The notes beneath the pieces were generated by a model, which was not told the origin of the DNA, ran no database searches, and worked only from the letters and a program-made list of their open reading frames with translations. Position numbers and translations under genes: made by a program. Shown one piece after another: positions 1-8,837 of a stretch of 64,000 nucleotides of DNA (its first letter is position 1; each line of letters begins with the position of its first letter). This stretch comes from JBFMFH01 sp040752275 (GTDB taxonomy: Bacteria; Acidobacteriota; Vicinamibacteria; Vicinamibacterales; JAKQTR01), in the NCBI GenBank assembly GCA_040752275.1, contig JBFMFH010000056.1, positions 1 to 64,000 of the forward strand, read 5' to 3'.

Positions 1-60
1 CTGGCGGCGTTGCTCCTCCCTCACATACCAGGAGTATGCTCAGTCGTCGCGCCTTGCCAG
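1..60. repeat. Imperfect inverted repeat at window edge
   Basis: Bases 1-5 (CTGGC) pair with 56-60, GGCG at 6-9 pairs with 50-53, and CATAC at 24-28 pairs with GTATG at 34-38 around a 5-base loop. The whole 60 bases can fold back with internal mismatches. It lies about 50 bases beyond the stop of the S4-domain gene, so a terminator or a dispersed repeat are both possible. The rest of 61-109 shows nothing recognisable. Confidence 0.4.
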
Positions 61-109
61 CCGGGCGCCGCGCTCCGGGACTTCTGCAAGGCATCACGGT
101 TCCAGGGCA

Positions 110-535
110 CTAGCGAGGCTGCACTCCGCCCTCTTCCTTGGACCGGCGCAGGCGGCGGCGTTCCCGTCGATCCGGTGTCGGCATGGCGGGCCGTCGGGCT
201 GCAAAGAGGTGTCGCTCCAGCTCGCGGATGGCGAGCTCCTCGGGCGTGGGCGGCGGGGTCCGGTCTTCGTAGAGGCGGTGGGCCTCCGCCTTGGGCAGGT
301 GATGCGAGGCCAGGGCCGTGACGGCGACCACCTGGCGGCGGCCCGAAGACCGGGTCAGCCGGAGTTGGTCACCGACTCGAATGGTCCGATGCGGTTTCGC
401 GACCTGGCCGTTCACGTCGACCTTGCCGCCCTTGCATGCCCGCTGCGCTTCCGATCTGGTCTTGTACAGGCAGGCCACGTCGAGCCAGACGTCGAGCCGG
501 ACCTCGGCCGAAGCCGGGGCGTCAGACCTGCCCAT
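110..535 (-). CDS. S4-domain RNA-binding protein (Hsp15-like)
   Basis: A 141-residue basic protein. The S4 RNA-binding fold is visible near the N-terminus: RLDVWLDVACLYKTRSEAQ followed by GGKVDVNGQ and the VGDQLRL strand, the pattern of Hsp15/RlmH-neighbour heat-shock S4 proteins that bind stalled 50S ribosomes or structured RNA. The C-terminal third is very rich in Arg and probably disordered. The start chosen is the ATG at 535, which begins just before the S4 domain and overlaps the end of rdgB by 14 bases; the reading frame stays open upstream but that part is an rdgB shadow. It is the last gene of the minus-strand rph-rdgB run. Family assignment is good, precise role inferred. Confidence 0.8.
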   Translation of the reverse strand: MGRSDAPASAEVRLDVWLDVACLYKTRSEAQRACKGGKVDVNGQVAKPHRTIRVGDQLRLTRSSGRRQVVAVTALASHHLPKAEAHRLYEDRTPPPTPEELAIRELERHLFAARRPAMPTPDRRERRRLRRSKEEGGVQPR

Positions 536-1139
536 CCTCGTGGTCCGGACAAGACGATTCGAGGAATGTCCGCAGCCGGCGGAATGCCTGCCCGCGGTGG
601 CTGATTGCCGCCTTGTCGCTGGTGTCGATTTCGGCGAGCGTGCGCCCGAGGGGCGGGTAGAAGAAGATCGGATCGTATCCGAACCCCTGGTTGCCGCCGG
701 GTGCGTCGGCAATGCGGCCCTCGATGACGCCGTACGATTCGAACAGGACCAGGTCCCCAGACGCGACGGCGAGCGCGCAGACGAACCTGGCCGGGCTGCG
801 AAGCCCCCCGCAGGCCGCCAGCCGGTCGTAGATCAGGGCGAACTTCGCCGGGTAGTCTGGCGCGTCACGCCCGCCGTAGCGGGCCGAGTGGACGCCGGGC
901 TCTCCGCCCAGCGCATCGATGATCAAGCCCGAGTCCTCTGCCACCGCCAACAGGCCGGTCGCGCGCGCGTAATAGCGAGCCTTGTCCCTCGCGTTCGCGG
1001 CGAAGGTGACGCCCATCTCCTCTGGCTCGTCGACCGGTGGGACATCGCGGAGCCCGATGAGATCGATGTCGAGGCCCTCGAGCATGCCCTGGATCTCACG
1101 GATCTTATTAGGATTGGTCGTGGCCACCAGCAGCCGCAC
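522..1139 (-). CDS. rdgB: XTP/dITP diphosphatase (RdgB/HAM1)
   Basis: Hydrolyses non-canonical purine triphosphates (XTP, dITP, ITP) to the monophosphate, keeping them out of DNA and RNA. The family motifs are present in order: LLVATTNPNKIREI at the N-terminus, EDSGLIIDALGG with the catalytic acidic residues, PGVHSARYGG, and GFGYDPIFFYP followed by the SHRGQAFRRL tail. About 205 residues, normal for the family. I chose the GTG at 1139 because GGAG sits seven bases upstream and it follows the rph stop closely; an in-frame ATG at 1166 would overlap rph. The neighbouring rph-rdgB order is common in bacteria. Confidence 0.93.
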   Translation of the reverse strand: MRLLVATTNPNKIREIQGMLEGLDIDLIGLRDVPPVDEPEEMGVTFAANARDKARYYARATGLLAVAEDSGLIIDALGGEPGVHSARYGGRDAPDYPAKFALIYDRLAACGGLRSPARFVCALAVASGDLVLFESYGVIEGRIADAPGGNQGFGYDPIFFYPPLGRTLAEIDTSDKAAISHRGQAFRRLRTFLESSCPDHEDGQV

Positions 1140-1143
1140 CGCA

Positions 1144-1869
1144 TCACTCCAAGGTGCCGAGAACATCGCGCTGGATCTCGATCAGGCGCGCGATGCCACA
1201 ATCGGCCAGATCGAGCAGCTCGCCCAGACGCTCCCGGCTGAAGGGCACGGTCTCGGCGGTGCCCTGGATCTCGATGTACCGCCCGTCGGAGGTCTTGACG
1301 ACGTTCATGTCAACCTCCGCGCGCGAGTCCTCATCGTAGGCGAGATCCAGGAGGCTCGTGCCGCCAACGATGCCGACGCTGACGGCCGCGACATGGTCGG
1401 TCACCGGCAGCCTGCCGATCACGCCCCGGCGCGCGAGTGCACGCAGAGCCAGTACGAAGGCGACGAAGCTGCCGGTGATTGCGGCGGTCCGCGTGCCACC
1501 ATCGGCCTGGATGACGTCGCAGTCGACCCAGATCGTCCGCTCGCCGAGTTGATCGAGCCTTGTCACGGCGCGGAGCGACCGGCCGATCAGACGCTGGATC
1601 TCCTGCGTCCGTCCTCCGACCTTGCCCGACGATGCCTCCCTCGTCGAGCGGGTGGTCGTCGCTCGCGGCAGCATCCCGTACTCGGCCGTCACCCACCCCT
1701 TGCCCGAGTTCTTGAGGAACGGGGGGACGCGCTCCTCGACGCTGGCCGTGCAGATGACCCGCGTCAGGCCGGACTCGATCAACACGGAACCCTCCGGGTG
1801 AATGATGTAGTCGGGCGTGATCACCATTCGCCTCAGCTGATTCTCGGCACGGTTGTCGGTGCGGGTCAT
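1144..1869 (-). CDS. rph: Ribonuclease PH
   Basis: Phosphorolytic 3'-5' exoribonuclease that trims tRNA 3' ends. 241 residues, the normal length. Visible signatures are RRM near the N-terminus, EGSVLIESGLTRVICTAS, the WVTAEYGMLPRAT block, and the phosphate-site stretch around WVDCDVIQADGGTRTAAI with GGTSLLDLAYDEDS later. The ATG at 1869 has GGAG close upstream. It lies between the GerMN gene (67-base gap) and rdgB (5 bases or overlap), so it is probably co-transcribed with both. Confidence 0.95.
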   Translation of the reverse strand: MTRTDNRAENQLRRMVITPDYIIHPEGSVLIESGLTRVICTASVEERVPPFLKNSGKGWVTAEYGMLPRATTTRSTREASSGKVGGRTQEIQRLIGRSLRAVTRLDQLGERTIWVDCDVIQADGGTRTAAITGSFVAFVLALRALARRGVIGRLPVTDHVAAVSVGIVGGTSLLDLAYDEDSRAEVDMNVVKTSDGRYIEIQGTAETVPFSRERLGELLDLADCGIARLIEIQRDVLGTLE

Positions 1870-1936
1870 GGCACTCCTCTCGTACCGGTCACGCGGCCGG
1901 CGGCCGATGGCCGGACGTATCCGCCGTCATGGGCAC

Positions 1937-2554
1937 TCAGGGTTCGTTCCTGGCCGCCGTCTGCGGCGCCGGGGGTTCGAGCCACTCTCTCGACGGTGGC
2001 AGCGGGCGCCGGAGGTCGACGTGGCCGGCCAGCGTGTCCGCTTCGCGCCCGTCGATCAGGATCTGCACCGACCGGAGCGCCGGGAGGTTCGTCGTCAGCG
2101 TCGAGACGATGCAATACACGGTGAAGATCTCGTTGAGCGAGCCGCCGGGATGCCGGCTGCGCAACTCGGGGCCGAAGTCGACAAACGCCTGGCCCGTGTG
2201 GCTGACGAACACGCCCCGCAGGGTCGTGCCCGACGGGATGGCCGACAGCAGGCGCTCCGGTGGAGGCTCGAGCTGGGCTTCGAGGATCCGCTCCGCCTGC
2301 TCGGCCGTAGTCGCCCCAAAGGGCACCTCACGCGTGACCGACACGAGGCGCAAGCCATCCTCCGCCACGTAGTGCAGCGTGGCGGTGATCCGCCGGGCCG
2401 GCGTCTCCGCTCGCCCCTCGGCGGGCGCACCCTCGGTGTCGGTTGTGGCCGCGTCACGAGGCCGCACGACGTAGGTCACCAGGGCCCAGGACGAGGCACC
2501 CACGAGGGCGGCGACCACGATCGTCCCGGCGACGAACCGCACGCCTATGGCCAT
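1937..2554 (-). CDS. GerMN-domain protein, membrane anchored
   Basis: 205 residues. An N-terminal hydrophobic segment (about residues 5-30) is followed by an Ala/Glu-rich linker and a GerMN domain (about residues 55-185), recognisable by LHYVAEDGLRLVSVTREV, the EAQLEPPP/LLSAIPSGTTLRGVF strand pair and the VDFGPEL...LNEIFTVYCIV block. In spore formers GerMN acts in spore envelopes, but the domain is also common next to N-acetylmuramoyl amidases in Gram-negatives, where it is thought to work in the cell envelope. Here it overlaps the end of the amidase gene by 10 bases. Domain call firm, function open. Confidence 0.85.
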   Translation of the reverse strand: MAIGVRFVAGTIVVAALVGASSWALVTYVVRPRDAATTDTEGAPAEGRAETPARRITATLHYVAEDGLRLVSVTREVPFGATTAEQAERILEAQLEPPPERLLSAIPSGTTLRGVFVSHTGQAFVDFGPELRSRHPGGSLNEIFTVYCIVSTLTTNLPALRSVQILIDGREADTLAGHVDLRRPLPPSREWLEPPAPQTAARNEP

Positions 2555-4131
2555 GGTGTCCGCCTGAGTGCGGCCCCGCCGCGCGCCCCGGGATCGGCCG
2601 ATGGGGTCGGGCCGCTCTGGATGCGTGCACGATACCGGAGGACGGCATCGTACAGCGCCTGCGTGACGGCGGTCTTGAAATCATCGGCCCGAAGTCGTTC
2701 CTCCTGGTCGGCGTTGCTGATGAATGCCATCTCGACGAGCACCGCCGGCATGTTGGCGCCGACCAGCACCCGCAACGGGGCCTGCTGGAGGGCCCGGGCG
2801 CTCATCTCCACCCGCCGCCGCAGTTCTTCTTCCACGAACTGCGCGAAGACGGCCGACTCGGGAAGGTGACGCACCTGGGCCATCTCCCAAGGGATGAGCC
2901 CGATCTCCCGCGTCCCGCCGCCCAACGTCATCAGCGACCGGCTTGGCGGGTGCTCGGCCAGGCGCCGCGCCTCCCCCTCGTACGCATCGAGGCTGAGGTA
3001 GAAGACCTCTGCGCCCCGGGAGTCCGGGCGCGGCGACACGTTGGCATGCACCGAGATGAACACGTCCGCCTTGTTGTTGTTGGCGATCGAGGCGCGCTCG
3101 TCGAGGGGCACGAGCCGATCGTCGTCCCGCGTGAGCAGCACCCGGAGGCCGAGCCGCCCTTCGATGAGCGAGCGAAGCCGGCGCGCCACGTCGAGGGTGA
3201 CGTTCTTCTCGAGCAGGCCTCCAGGGCCCGTGGCCCCGGACTCGTCCCCGCCGTGGCCCGGATCGATGACGATGGTGCGAACGGCGGGTGCTCCGGGCGA
3301 GACGAACACCGGCGGCTCCGGCGCCACCGCCGGCGGCTGAGCCGGCCTTGTGTCGGATGGCGAAGGCACCGGCGCACCGGCGGGCGCCAGGTCGAGGACG
3401 ACCCGAATCGATCCGGCATCCAGCGGCAGGGTGCTGGCGCGATACGTGCCGAAGTGCGGGGCCAGGCCCACCGCGAGCGTGTTGGCATCGGCGGCCCTCA
3501 CCGACTCGGCGAGTCCTCCGCCCACGGCCGATTCCATCGAGGCGTCTACGGCGTCAGCGTCGAATCGGACCAGCAGGCGGCCGGCTTCCTGCGTGACCGT
3601 GTAGGCGGCGCGCGGGCTGACGTCGAATGCCAGTCTGGTCACGGCGCCGAGCTGCTCCTGGCGCACGACGACCTGCGGGACGTTCAGCTCGCCGACGACG
3701 ATCAGCCGCGACGCCCTCCGCACCTCGATGCGAGTCTCCACGATGAGCGCGAGGGCTCGGGCGACGAAGTCGACAGGGACGAGCCACCGGTTGCCGTCTC
3801 GCACGGGGGGCACCGGCAGCGATACGAGGCGGCCCCCGATTGAGGCGAGGCCCTGATCCAGCGACAGCACGATGGTCCGGTCTCGCCGTGTGACCGTGAG
3901 CGCGTTCGAGCGGCGGTCTTCGCGGACCGTGAGCTCGAATAGATCCGAGAGCTCGTCCAGACGCAGCAGATCGCGCCCTCCAGACTGGACGGCCGAGAGG
4001 GTCCGGCGGCTCTCTGCCGTGAGCAGCGCATAGGGCGCTCCGGGCCGCGGAGCCTGAGCCAGCGATGCCGGACCCCCGACGACGAGAAGGACGGCCACCA
4101 CGCACGCCGCGACGAGTCTCGACGCATTCAC
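2545..4131 (-). CDS. N-acetylmuramoyl-L-alanine amidase (Amidase_3)
   Basis: Periplasmic zinc amidase cleaving the bond between MurNAc and the stem peptide. 528 residues with a signal peptide (first ~25 residues ending around SLAQA), an N-terminal region of copper-amine-oxidase-like and AMIN-type beta domains (about 40-250), a Pro-rich linker, and a C-terminal Amidase_3 domain starting at TIVIDPGHGGDESGA with the zinc His, then SVHANVSPRPDSRGAEVFYL and the late VEMAFISNADQE with the catalytic Glu. It heads the minus-strand run to GerMN and rph. Similar AmiC-like proteins act in daughter-cell separation. Confidence 0.92.
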   Translation of the reverse strand: MNASRLVAACVVAVLLVVGGPASLAQAPRPGAPYALLTAESRRTLSAVQSGGRDLLRLDELSDLFELTVREDRRSNALTVTRRDRTIVLSLDQGLASIGGRLVSLPVPPVRDGNRWLVPVDFVARALALIVETRIEVRRASRLIVVGELNVPQVVVRQEQLGAVTRLAFDVSPRAAYTVTQEAGRLLVRFDADAVDASMESAVGGGLAESVRAADANTLAVGLAPHFGTYRASTLPLDAGSIRVVLDLAPAGAPVPSPSDTRPAQPPAVAPEPPVFVSPGAPAVRTIVIDPGHGGDESGATGPGGLLEKNVTLDVARRLRSLIEGRLGLRVLLTRDDDRLVPLDERASIANNNKADVFISVHANVSPRPDSRGAEVFYLSLDAYEGEARRLAEHPPSRSLMTLGGGTREIGLIPWEMAQVRHLPESAVFAQFVEEELRRRVEMSARALQQAPLRVLVGANMPAVLVEMAFISNADQEERLRADDFKTAVTQALYDAVLRYRARIQSGPTPSADPGARGGAALRRTPWP

Positions 4132-4185
4132 CAGGCGTCCATCATACCGCGGAGCCTTGCGATTGCGGAGGTGCGGGTTCCCTAC

Positions 4186-5295
4186 CTATTCGCCCGGCAT
4201 CAGATGAATCGCATCGCCTCGCAGGCGCAGGCGCAACGACGCGCCCTCGGCGAGCGCGTAGCGCTCGGCCAGGTGCCGCGGTACCGCCAGCGACATCGGC
4301 CTCGAGACCTCGTTGTCGACCCACGCCACCACGCGGACCTGGTCGCCCAGATGCACGAGTCGCCCGACGCGCGCCTCGATGAGATTGTCGAGAGGGCCGG
4401 CCGGACGATCCCGAGCCATGAGCAGGACACCGGACGAGGGCACGGCCCACGACACCCGCGTGCCGATGGGAATCCTGTCACGAAGGGCGACCTCGAGCCG
4501 ATGTCCTTCCCACGCCACGAACGTCGAACCGCGTTGACGATCGTGCGCGAGGATCGATCCTGCGAACACATTGCGCAGGCCGACGAGCCGTGCCACCTCG
4601 GCCGAGACGGGGCGGTGCATGACCTCCAGCGGCGTGCCGTACTGGAGCGTCCGTCCGTGCGAGACGAGCGTCATGGCATCGGCGAGCATGACCGCTTCGT
4701 CGAGATCGTGCGTGACGAGGATCACCGGCATGTTCAGATCGCGGCGCAGTCCCGCCAGCTCTCCGTACAGCTTCTCGCGAGTGACACGATCGACGGCCGA
4801 GAAGGGCTCGTCGAGGAGCAGCACGGCGGGATCCCGGGCGAGGGCTCGCGCCATCGCGACGCGCTGCTGCTGTCCCGCCGAGAGCTGTCGCGGCAGGCGG
4901 TGCTCGAGGCCGCTCAAGTTCACGCGCGCCAGCAGCGCGCGGGCCGCGCCGCGAGCCGACGCCGCGTCGGGGTCATCCATGCCTTCCCGCACGTTGTCCA
5001 GCGCGGTCAGATGCGGGAAGAGCGCGTAGCTCTGAAACACGAGGCCGACGCGGCGCATGCCGGCCGACCGGCGGACCCCGGCTTCGCCGTCGAACCAGAC
5101 CTCGCTGCCGCAGGTGATGCGGCCATCCGCTGGAGCGTGCAGCCCCGCAATGCAGCGTAGAATCGTCGACTTGCCGCTGCCCGACGGCCCGACCAGCGCC
5201 AGAACCTCGCCGGGCCCGCACCGGAGGTCGGCGTCGATCGGGATCGGCGCCACCTGCCTGATCCGCACGTGGAGGCCCGAGGCACGATTACCCAC
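4186..5295 (-). CDS. modC: Molybdate ABC transporter ATP-binding protein ModC
   Basis: ATPase of a molybdate/tungstate importer. 369 residues: Walker A GPSGSGKST, Q-loop VFQSYALFPH, signature LSAGQQQRVAMARAL, Walker B VLLLDEPFSAVD and switch His in LVTHD, followed from about residue 240 by a regulatory region ending in a TOBE-type molybdate-binding domain (WAVPSSGVLL to the end). It overlaps modB by 8 bases. Sulfate or Fe3+ CysA/FbpC-type ATPases look similar; the modA and modB neighbours decide the call. The signature has SA where most family members have SG. Confidence 0.9.
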   Translation of the reverse strand: MGNRASGLHVRIRQVAPIPIDADLRCGPGEVLALVGPSGSGKSTILRCIAGLHAPADGRITCGSEVWFDGEAGVRRSAGMRRVGLVFQSYALFPHLTALDNVREGMDDPDAASARGAARALLARVNLSGLEHRLPRQLSAGQQQRVAMARALARDPAVLLLDEPFSAVDRVTREKLYGELAGLRRDLNMPVILVTHDLDEAVMLADAMTLVSHGRTLQYGTPLEVMHRPVSAEVARLVGLRNVFAGSILAHDRQRGSTFVAWEGHRLEVALRDRIPIGTRVSWAVPSSGVLLMARDRPAGPLDNLIEARVGRLVHLGDQVRVVAWVDNEVSRPMSLAVPRHLAERYALAEGASLRLRLRGDAIHLMPGE

Positions 5296-5959
5296 GGCGC
5301 AGGCCTCCGAAGCGCGAGGCGGTGAGGTACGAGAGCGTGATCGCGCCCAGAGAGACGAACAGCAGGATGGCCGACATCACGCCGGCCGCGCCCGTATCGA
5401 ACGCCTGCACCCGGTCGTAGATGGCAATGGCAATGGTCCTGGTTTCGCCCGGGATGTTGCCGCCGACCATCAACACGACGCCGAACTCGCCGAGCGTGTG
5501 GGCGAACATCAGCACGGCAGCCGAGAGGATGCCCGGCCACGCCAGCGGAATCTCGATGCGGCGCAGCAGGCGCCAGCGAGACATGCCGCACACCAGGGCC
5601 GCCTCGCGCACCTCAGGCGCAACGGCCTCGAAGGCACGCTGAATCGGCTGGACGGCAAACGGCACGTTGAAGACGACCGACGCCACGAGCAGTCCCTCGA
5701 ACGAGAAGGTCAGCGTCCTGCCGGTCATCGCCGAGTACGCCCGGCCGAGGCCGGATGCTCCGCCCATGGCGACAAGCAGGTAGAAGCCAAGCACGGTCGG
5801 TGGCAGGATGAGCGGCAGGGCCAGCAGGGACTCGACCAGCGCCTTGCCCCGGAACTGGCGCCAGGCCAGCGCACGACCCAGCCAAATGCCCGCGGGCAGC
5901 AGGACTGCGATGGTCGCGCCGGCGAGTTCGAGCGAGAGAAGGAGCGCTGGCCAGTCCAT
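5288..5959 (-). CDS. modB: Molybdate ABC transporter permease ModB
   Basis: Inner-membrane permease, 223 residues with about five to six hydrophobic segments. The EAA loop is seen in VAPEVREAALVCGMSRWRLL, and the family block LALPLILPPTVLGFYLL lies upstream of it. Length is normal for ModB. It sits between modA (15-base gap) and modC (8-base overlap) in the same direction, so the three form one transport operon. Confidence 0.93.
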   Translation of the reverse strand: MDWPALLLSLELAGATIAVLLPAGIWLGRALAWRQFRGKALVESLLALPLILPPTVLGFYLLVAMGGASGLGRAYSAMTGRTLTFSFEGLLVASVVFNVPFAVQPIQRAFEAVAPEVREAALVCGMSRWRLLRRIEIPLAWPGILSAAVLMFAHTLGEFGVVLMVGGNIPGETRTIAIAIYDRVQAFDTGAAGVMSAILLFVSLGAITLSYLTASRFGGLRRG

Positions 5960-5974
5960 CAGCCGTCCTGCCGC

Positions 5975-6772
5975 CTACCGCCCGCCGGGTGCCCGGCCCG
6001 GCCGCAGCGGTTCCGGCGTCTCGAATCCGAAGGCGCGGAAGACCGCCCGCGCGTTCGCTCCCTGGACGAAGCGGTAGAACGCGGCAGCCACATCACCGGC
6101 TCCCCGAAGCAGCACGACGCGCTGGCGGAGGGGTTGATGCCAGTCCTCCGGGATCAGCGCGAAGCGGCCGAGTGCCGCGACCGGCGGTGCCTTCGCCAGC
6201 GAGTAGGCGATGATTCCGCCCTGCGCACCACCCGTCGCCGCGAACTGGGCGGCCTGGCTGACGTTCTCGCCGAACACGAGTCTCGGCTCCAGCCGCCGCC
6301 ACAGTCCTGCGTGCTGAAGAGCCTCGCGGGCGCGTATGCCGTAGGGCGCGTGGTCGGGGTTGGCGATGGCGAACTTCGTGACCCGCCCCTCATCGAGGGC
6401 ACGGCGCAAGTCGTCAAGCCGGCCGTCCGCCTTCAACGTCGAGCCATGGGGGACGAACAGCCCGATGCGGCCGATCGCGTAGACGGCTCCAGCGTCCACC
6501 GTCCGGCCGCCCTGCGCGAGCCGGCGCACATAATCCTCGTCGGCTGAGAAGAAGAGCTCGAACGGAGCGCCCTGCTCGATCTGCCGGAACAGATGGCCCG
6601 ACGATCCGAAGACGGTCTTCACCTCGTGGCCGGTCTGTTCGCGGAAGGCGGCCACGACGTCCGCCAGCGCGAACTGCAGGTCGGACGCGGCGGCGACAAT
6701 CGGTGGTCCGGCCGCGGCCCCTACCCCGCGAAACACGAGCGCCAGCAGAAGCAGGAGGGTGCCGGCCCTCAC
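5975..6772 (-). CDS. modA: Molybdate-binding periplasmic protein ModA
   Basis: Substrate-binding protein that captures molybdate or tungstate in the periplasm. 265 residues with a signal peptide (TLLLLLALVFRGVGAAAG) and the ModA landmarks AAASDLQFALADVV, FGSSGHLFRQIEQGAPFE and FSADEDYVRRL, then a late GGIIAYSLAK block. The start is a GTG whose last bases form the TGA stop of the upstream permease gene (4-base overlap), so the two are translationally coupled. ModABC supplies the cell with molybdenum for molybdopterin enzymes, none of which lie in this window. Confidence 0.93.
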   Translation of the reverse strand: MRAGTLLLLLALVFRGVGAAAGPPIVAAASDLQFALADVVAAFREQTGHEVKTVFGSSGHLFRQIEQGAPFELFFSADEDYVRRLAQGGRTVDAGAVYAIGRIGLFVPHGSTLKADGRLDDLRRALDEGRVTKFAIANPDHAPYGIRAREALQHAGLWRRLEPRLVFGENVSQAAQFAATGGAQGGIIAYSLAKAPPVAALGRFALIPEDWHQPLRQRVVLLRGAGDVAAAFYRFVQGANARAVFRAFGFETPEPLRPGRAPGGR

Positions 6773-7884
6773 TGACGTGATCCCGTAACGTCCGTGTCGT
6801 CAGCGACGGGCGTGGCCGGTTCGGCGGCGGCGGCCACCAGCGTCACGTCGGGCCGCGTGGCCGCCTGCAGCAACGTCTCGAACGCCGCGACCACGACCGG
6901 CCCGATGACCAGGCCGATGAACCCGAAGGCCGCCATGCCGCCGAGCAGGCTGATGAACACGAGCAGCCCGTGCATGGTCGTCCGGCCTGCCAGCAACACC
7001 GGCCGCAGGACGTTGTCGGCCATGCCGATCACCCCGATGCCGAACGCGAGGAGGATGGCGCCCTTGACGTAACTGCCGGTGGCGAACAGATAGAGGGCCG
7101 CCGGTCCCCACACGAGGCCCGAACCGACGGCGGGGATGAGCGAGAGGCCGGCGGTCATCACGCCCCAGAAGACCGGCGCCCGGAATCCGAGCACGCCCAG
7201 GGCCAGCCCGGTCAGCGTGCCCTGGACGATGGCCACCGCGAAGGTGGAGCCGATGGTGGCGACGACCAGATCGTAGGTCTGTCGGATGATCCGCTCGCGG
7301 CGCTCCTCTTCGAACGGCAGGAGCCGGCGAATGGCGCCCACGATCCGGTCGTTGTCCCGGAGGAAGTAGAACAAGCCGAACAGCATGACGAACAAGCCAA
7401 ACACGAACCCCGCGACGTTCTGGACGAGGGCGCCCGCCTTGCCCGCGATGAAGGTGGCCGCCTCCTGGACGGCCGCACCCAGGGCCGTGCCCAGATCCTC
7501 GGGCAGGGGGATGGGACTCTGGCTGCGGACGGCGGTCCAGATGTCGCGGATGGTATCCGGCGCGGGAATCTCGAAGCCGCCGGCCTGAACCGACTGGACC
7601 GCAATGCCGACTTCGCGCACCAAGACGAAGAGCAACCCAACCGCCGGGCCGACGAGCATGACGGCTGCCAGGACGGTCGTCACGGCGGCCGACGCGTTGA
7701 GCCCCATGCGGCGGGCCAGCCCCTCCTGGACCGGGTTGAGGACCATGGCGAACACGGCGGCCCAGACGAGCGGCGCGAGGAAGGGGCTGAAGATGCGGAA
7801 CCCGAGGTAGCCGACGAGCAACACGACGGCGTAGAACAGGACGACGACGAAGCGGTCGTGTTCGGTCTGTCGGACGTCAGCCAT
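6769..7884 (-). CDS. AI-2E family transporter (YdgG/TqsA-like permease)
   Basis: 371 residues with seven to eight hydrophobic segments in the pattern of the AI-2 exporter/PerM family: LGFRIFSPFLAPLVWAAVFA near the N-terminus, the central ALVQNVAGFVFGLFVMLFG, and the C-terminal PAVGSGLVWGPAALYL and GMADNVLRPVLLAGRTTM motifs. The ATG at 7884 starts MADVRQTEHD; the frame stays open for another ~125 codons upstream but that part is a shadow of the Mut7-C gene. Family members export autoinducer-2, Na+/H+ or other solutes. Coupling to modA is unusual and suggests co-expression, not a shared mechanism. Confidence 0.88.
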   Translation of the reverse strand: MADVRQTEHDRFVVVLFYAVVLLVGYLGFRIFSPFLAPLVWAAVFAMVLNPVQEGLARRMGLNASAAVTTVLAAVMLVGPAVGLLFVLVREVGIAVQSVQAGGFEIPAPDTIRDIWTAVRSQSPIPLPEDLGTALGAAVQEAATFIAGKAGALVQNVAGFVFGLFVMLFGLFYFLRDNDRIVGAIRRLLPFEEERRERIIRQTYDLVVATIGSTFAVAIVQGTLTGLALGVLGFRAPVFWGVMTAGLSLIPAVGSGLVWGPAALYLFATGSYVKGAILLAFGIGVIGMADNVLRPVLLAGRTTMHGLLVFISLLGGMAAFGFIGLVIGPVVVAAFETLLQAATRPDVTLVAAAAEPATPVADDTDVTGSRQ

Positions 7885-7916
7885 GGGGCGCAGTGTACAA
7901 CGGATGCCGGGATCCG

Positions 7917-7960
7917 GCCCTTCGACGTGCTCAGGGCCGCCCCGAGCAGGGTCGAGGGGC
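7917..7960. repeat. Palindromic intergenic element (REP-like)
   Basis: A 16-base left arm beginning GCCCTTCGACGTGCTC (7917-7932) can pair with 7944-7960, which ends GTCGAGGGGC, with a few mismatches. It sits in the 91-base gap between the AI-2E gene and the Mut7-C gene. Elements containing CCCTTCGAC...GCTCAGG are dispersed in many bacterial genomes; it could also act as a stem in the transcript leaving the Mut7-C gene. Confidence 0.5.
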
Positions 7961-7975
7961 GGGGCGGCAGCGGGC

Positions 7976-8737
7976 CTATGGGATGGCCGCCAGGCGTGGC
8001 ACATCCGGATGCGCGAGCCAGGCGGCGACCCAGGTCCGCATGCGACGGACGTGAGAGCCCTCCCAGAAGACGCGGTCGCAGCCCGGGCAGCGCCAGAAGC
8101 GCTCGTAGAACCGGCGGGTGTCTGGCGCAAGCCGTCCGGCGATCTCGTTCTTCGGCGCTTCGCGAAGCAGGCCGTTGCACGCCAGGCAACGGGTGAACGG
8201 CGCAAACGTCTCTGGCGCACCGAAGCGGTGGAGCACTTCCGGCACCTGCTGCATCGGATCGGTGGCATGCACGAAGCCCCCGTGCACGACGCTTCGCCGC
8301 ATCAGCAGACGTCTGTCACGCGACAGCAGCACACGGCTGTCCTCCGCCGCGAATCGGGCGAGTTCGTCGTCGGCCCAGTTGGCTCTGTGCACGACGTCCT
8401 GACCGAGCAGGCGCAGGTAGGCCGCCAGTTTCGCCAGGTGCTGGTCGAGGGCAAACCGCCCGCGCGGGTGCGGCGGGCGGAGGGGCTTCGGGTTCGGCAC
8501 AGAGGCCAGGTGCGGGTACACGCTGATCCGGTCGCCGTCGCGGACGCGGTAGCCGAAGTCCACCGGGCAACCGTTGACCCGAATGAGCTCGGCCTCGGGG
8601 TGGGGCACGCCCAGCGCCTCGATGCGGTCCTTGACGCTTGCCCGCCCGTGGAACTCGTGCAGCATGTCGCGCTGCCGCGCCTTGCGGGGCAGGAAGTCGT
8701 TCAGTTCGGCATAGAAACGGAAGGTGACGTAGTGCAT
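7976..8737 (-). CDS. Mut7-C RNase domain protein with ubiquitin-like N-terminus
   Basis: 253 residues. The first ~85 residues look like the small ubiquitin/ThiS-like domain that often precedes Mut7-C (FRFYAELNDFLP, VNGCPVDFGYRVRDGDRISVYP). The rest is the Mut7-C PIN-like fold (DQHLAKLAAYLRLLGQDV, LLSRDRRLLMR) followed by a zinc ribbon with CxxC pairs (CLACNGLL and CPGCDRVFW). Mut7-C proteins are predicted RNA-degrading enzymes. Start chosen at the ATG at 8737 where the ubiquitin-like strand begins; the open frame continues to 8785. Divergent from cfa. Confidence 0.85.
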   Translation of the reverse strand: MHYVTFRFYAELNDFLPRKARQRDMLHEFHGRASVKDRIEALGVPHPEAELIRVNGCPVDFGYRVRDGDRISVYPHLASVPNPKPLRPPHPRGRFALDQHLAKLAAYLRLLGQDVVHRANWADDELARFAAEDSRVLLSRDRRLLMRRSVVHGGFVHATDPMQQVPEVLHRFGAPETFAPFTRCLACNGLLREAPKNEIAGRLAPDTRRFYERFWRCPGCDRVFWEGSHVRRMRTWVAAWLAHPDVPRLAAIP

Positions 8738-8837
8738 GACCCCGTTCAACCGACACTCGCCAGCGCTACAATCATAGCGTCTCACCCGGCACCAACCGTC
8801 GCCTTGTCCCCGACGCGTCTTCGGTGGGAGGGGAGCG

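Noticed and set aside
1937..2554. GerMN gene as evidence of sporulation
   Set aside because: GerMN next to amidases is common in non-spore-formers and no other sporulation gene is present.
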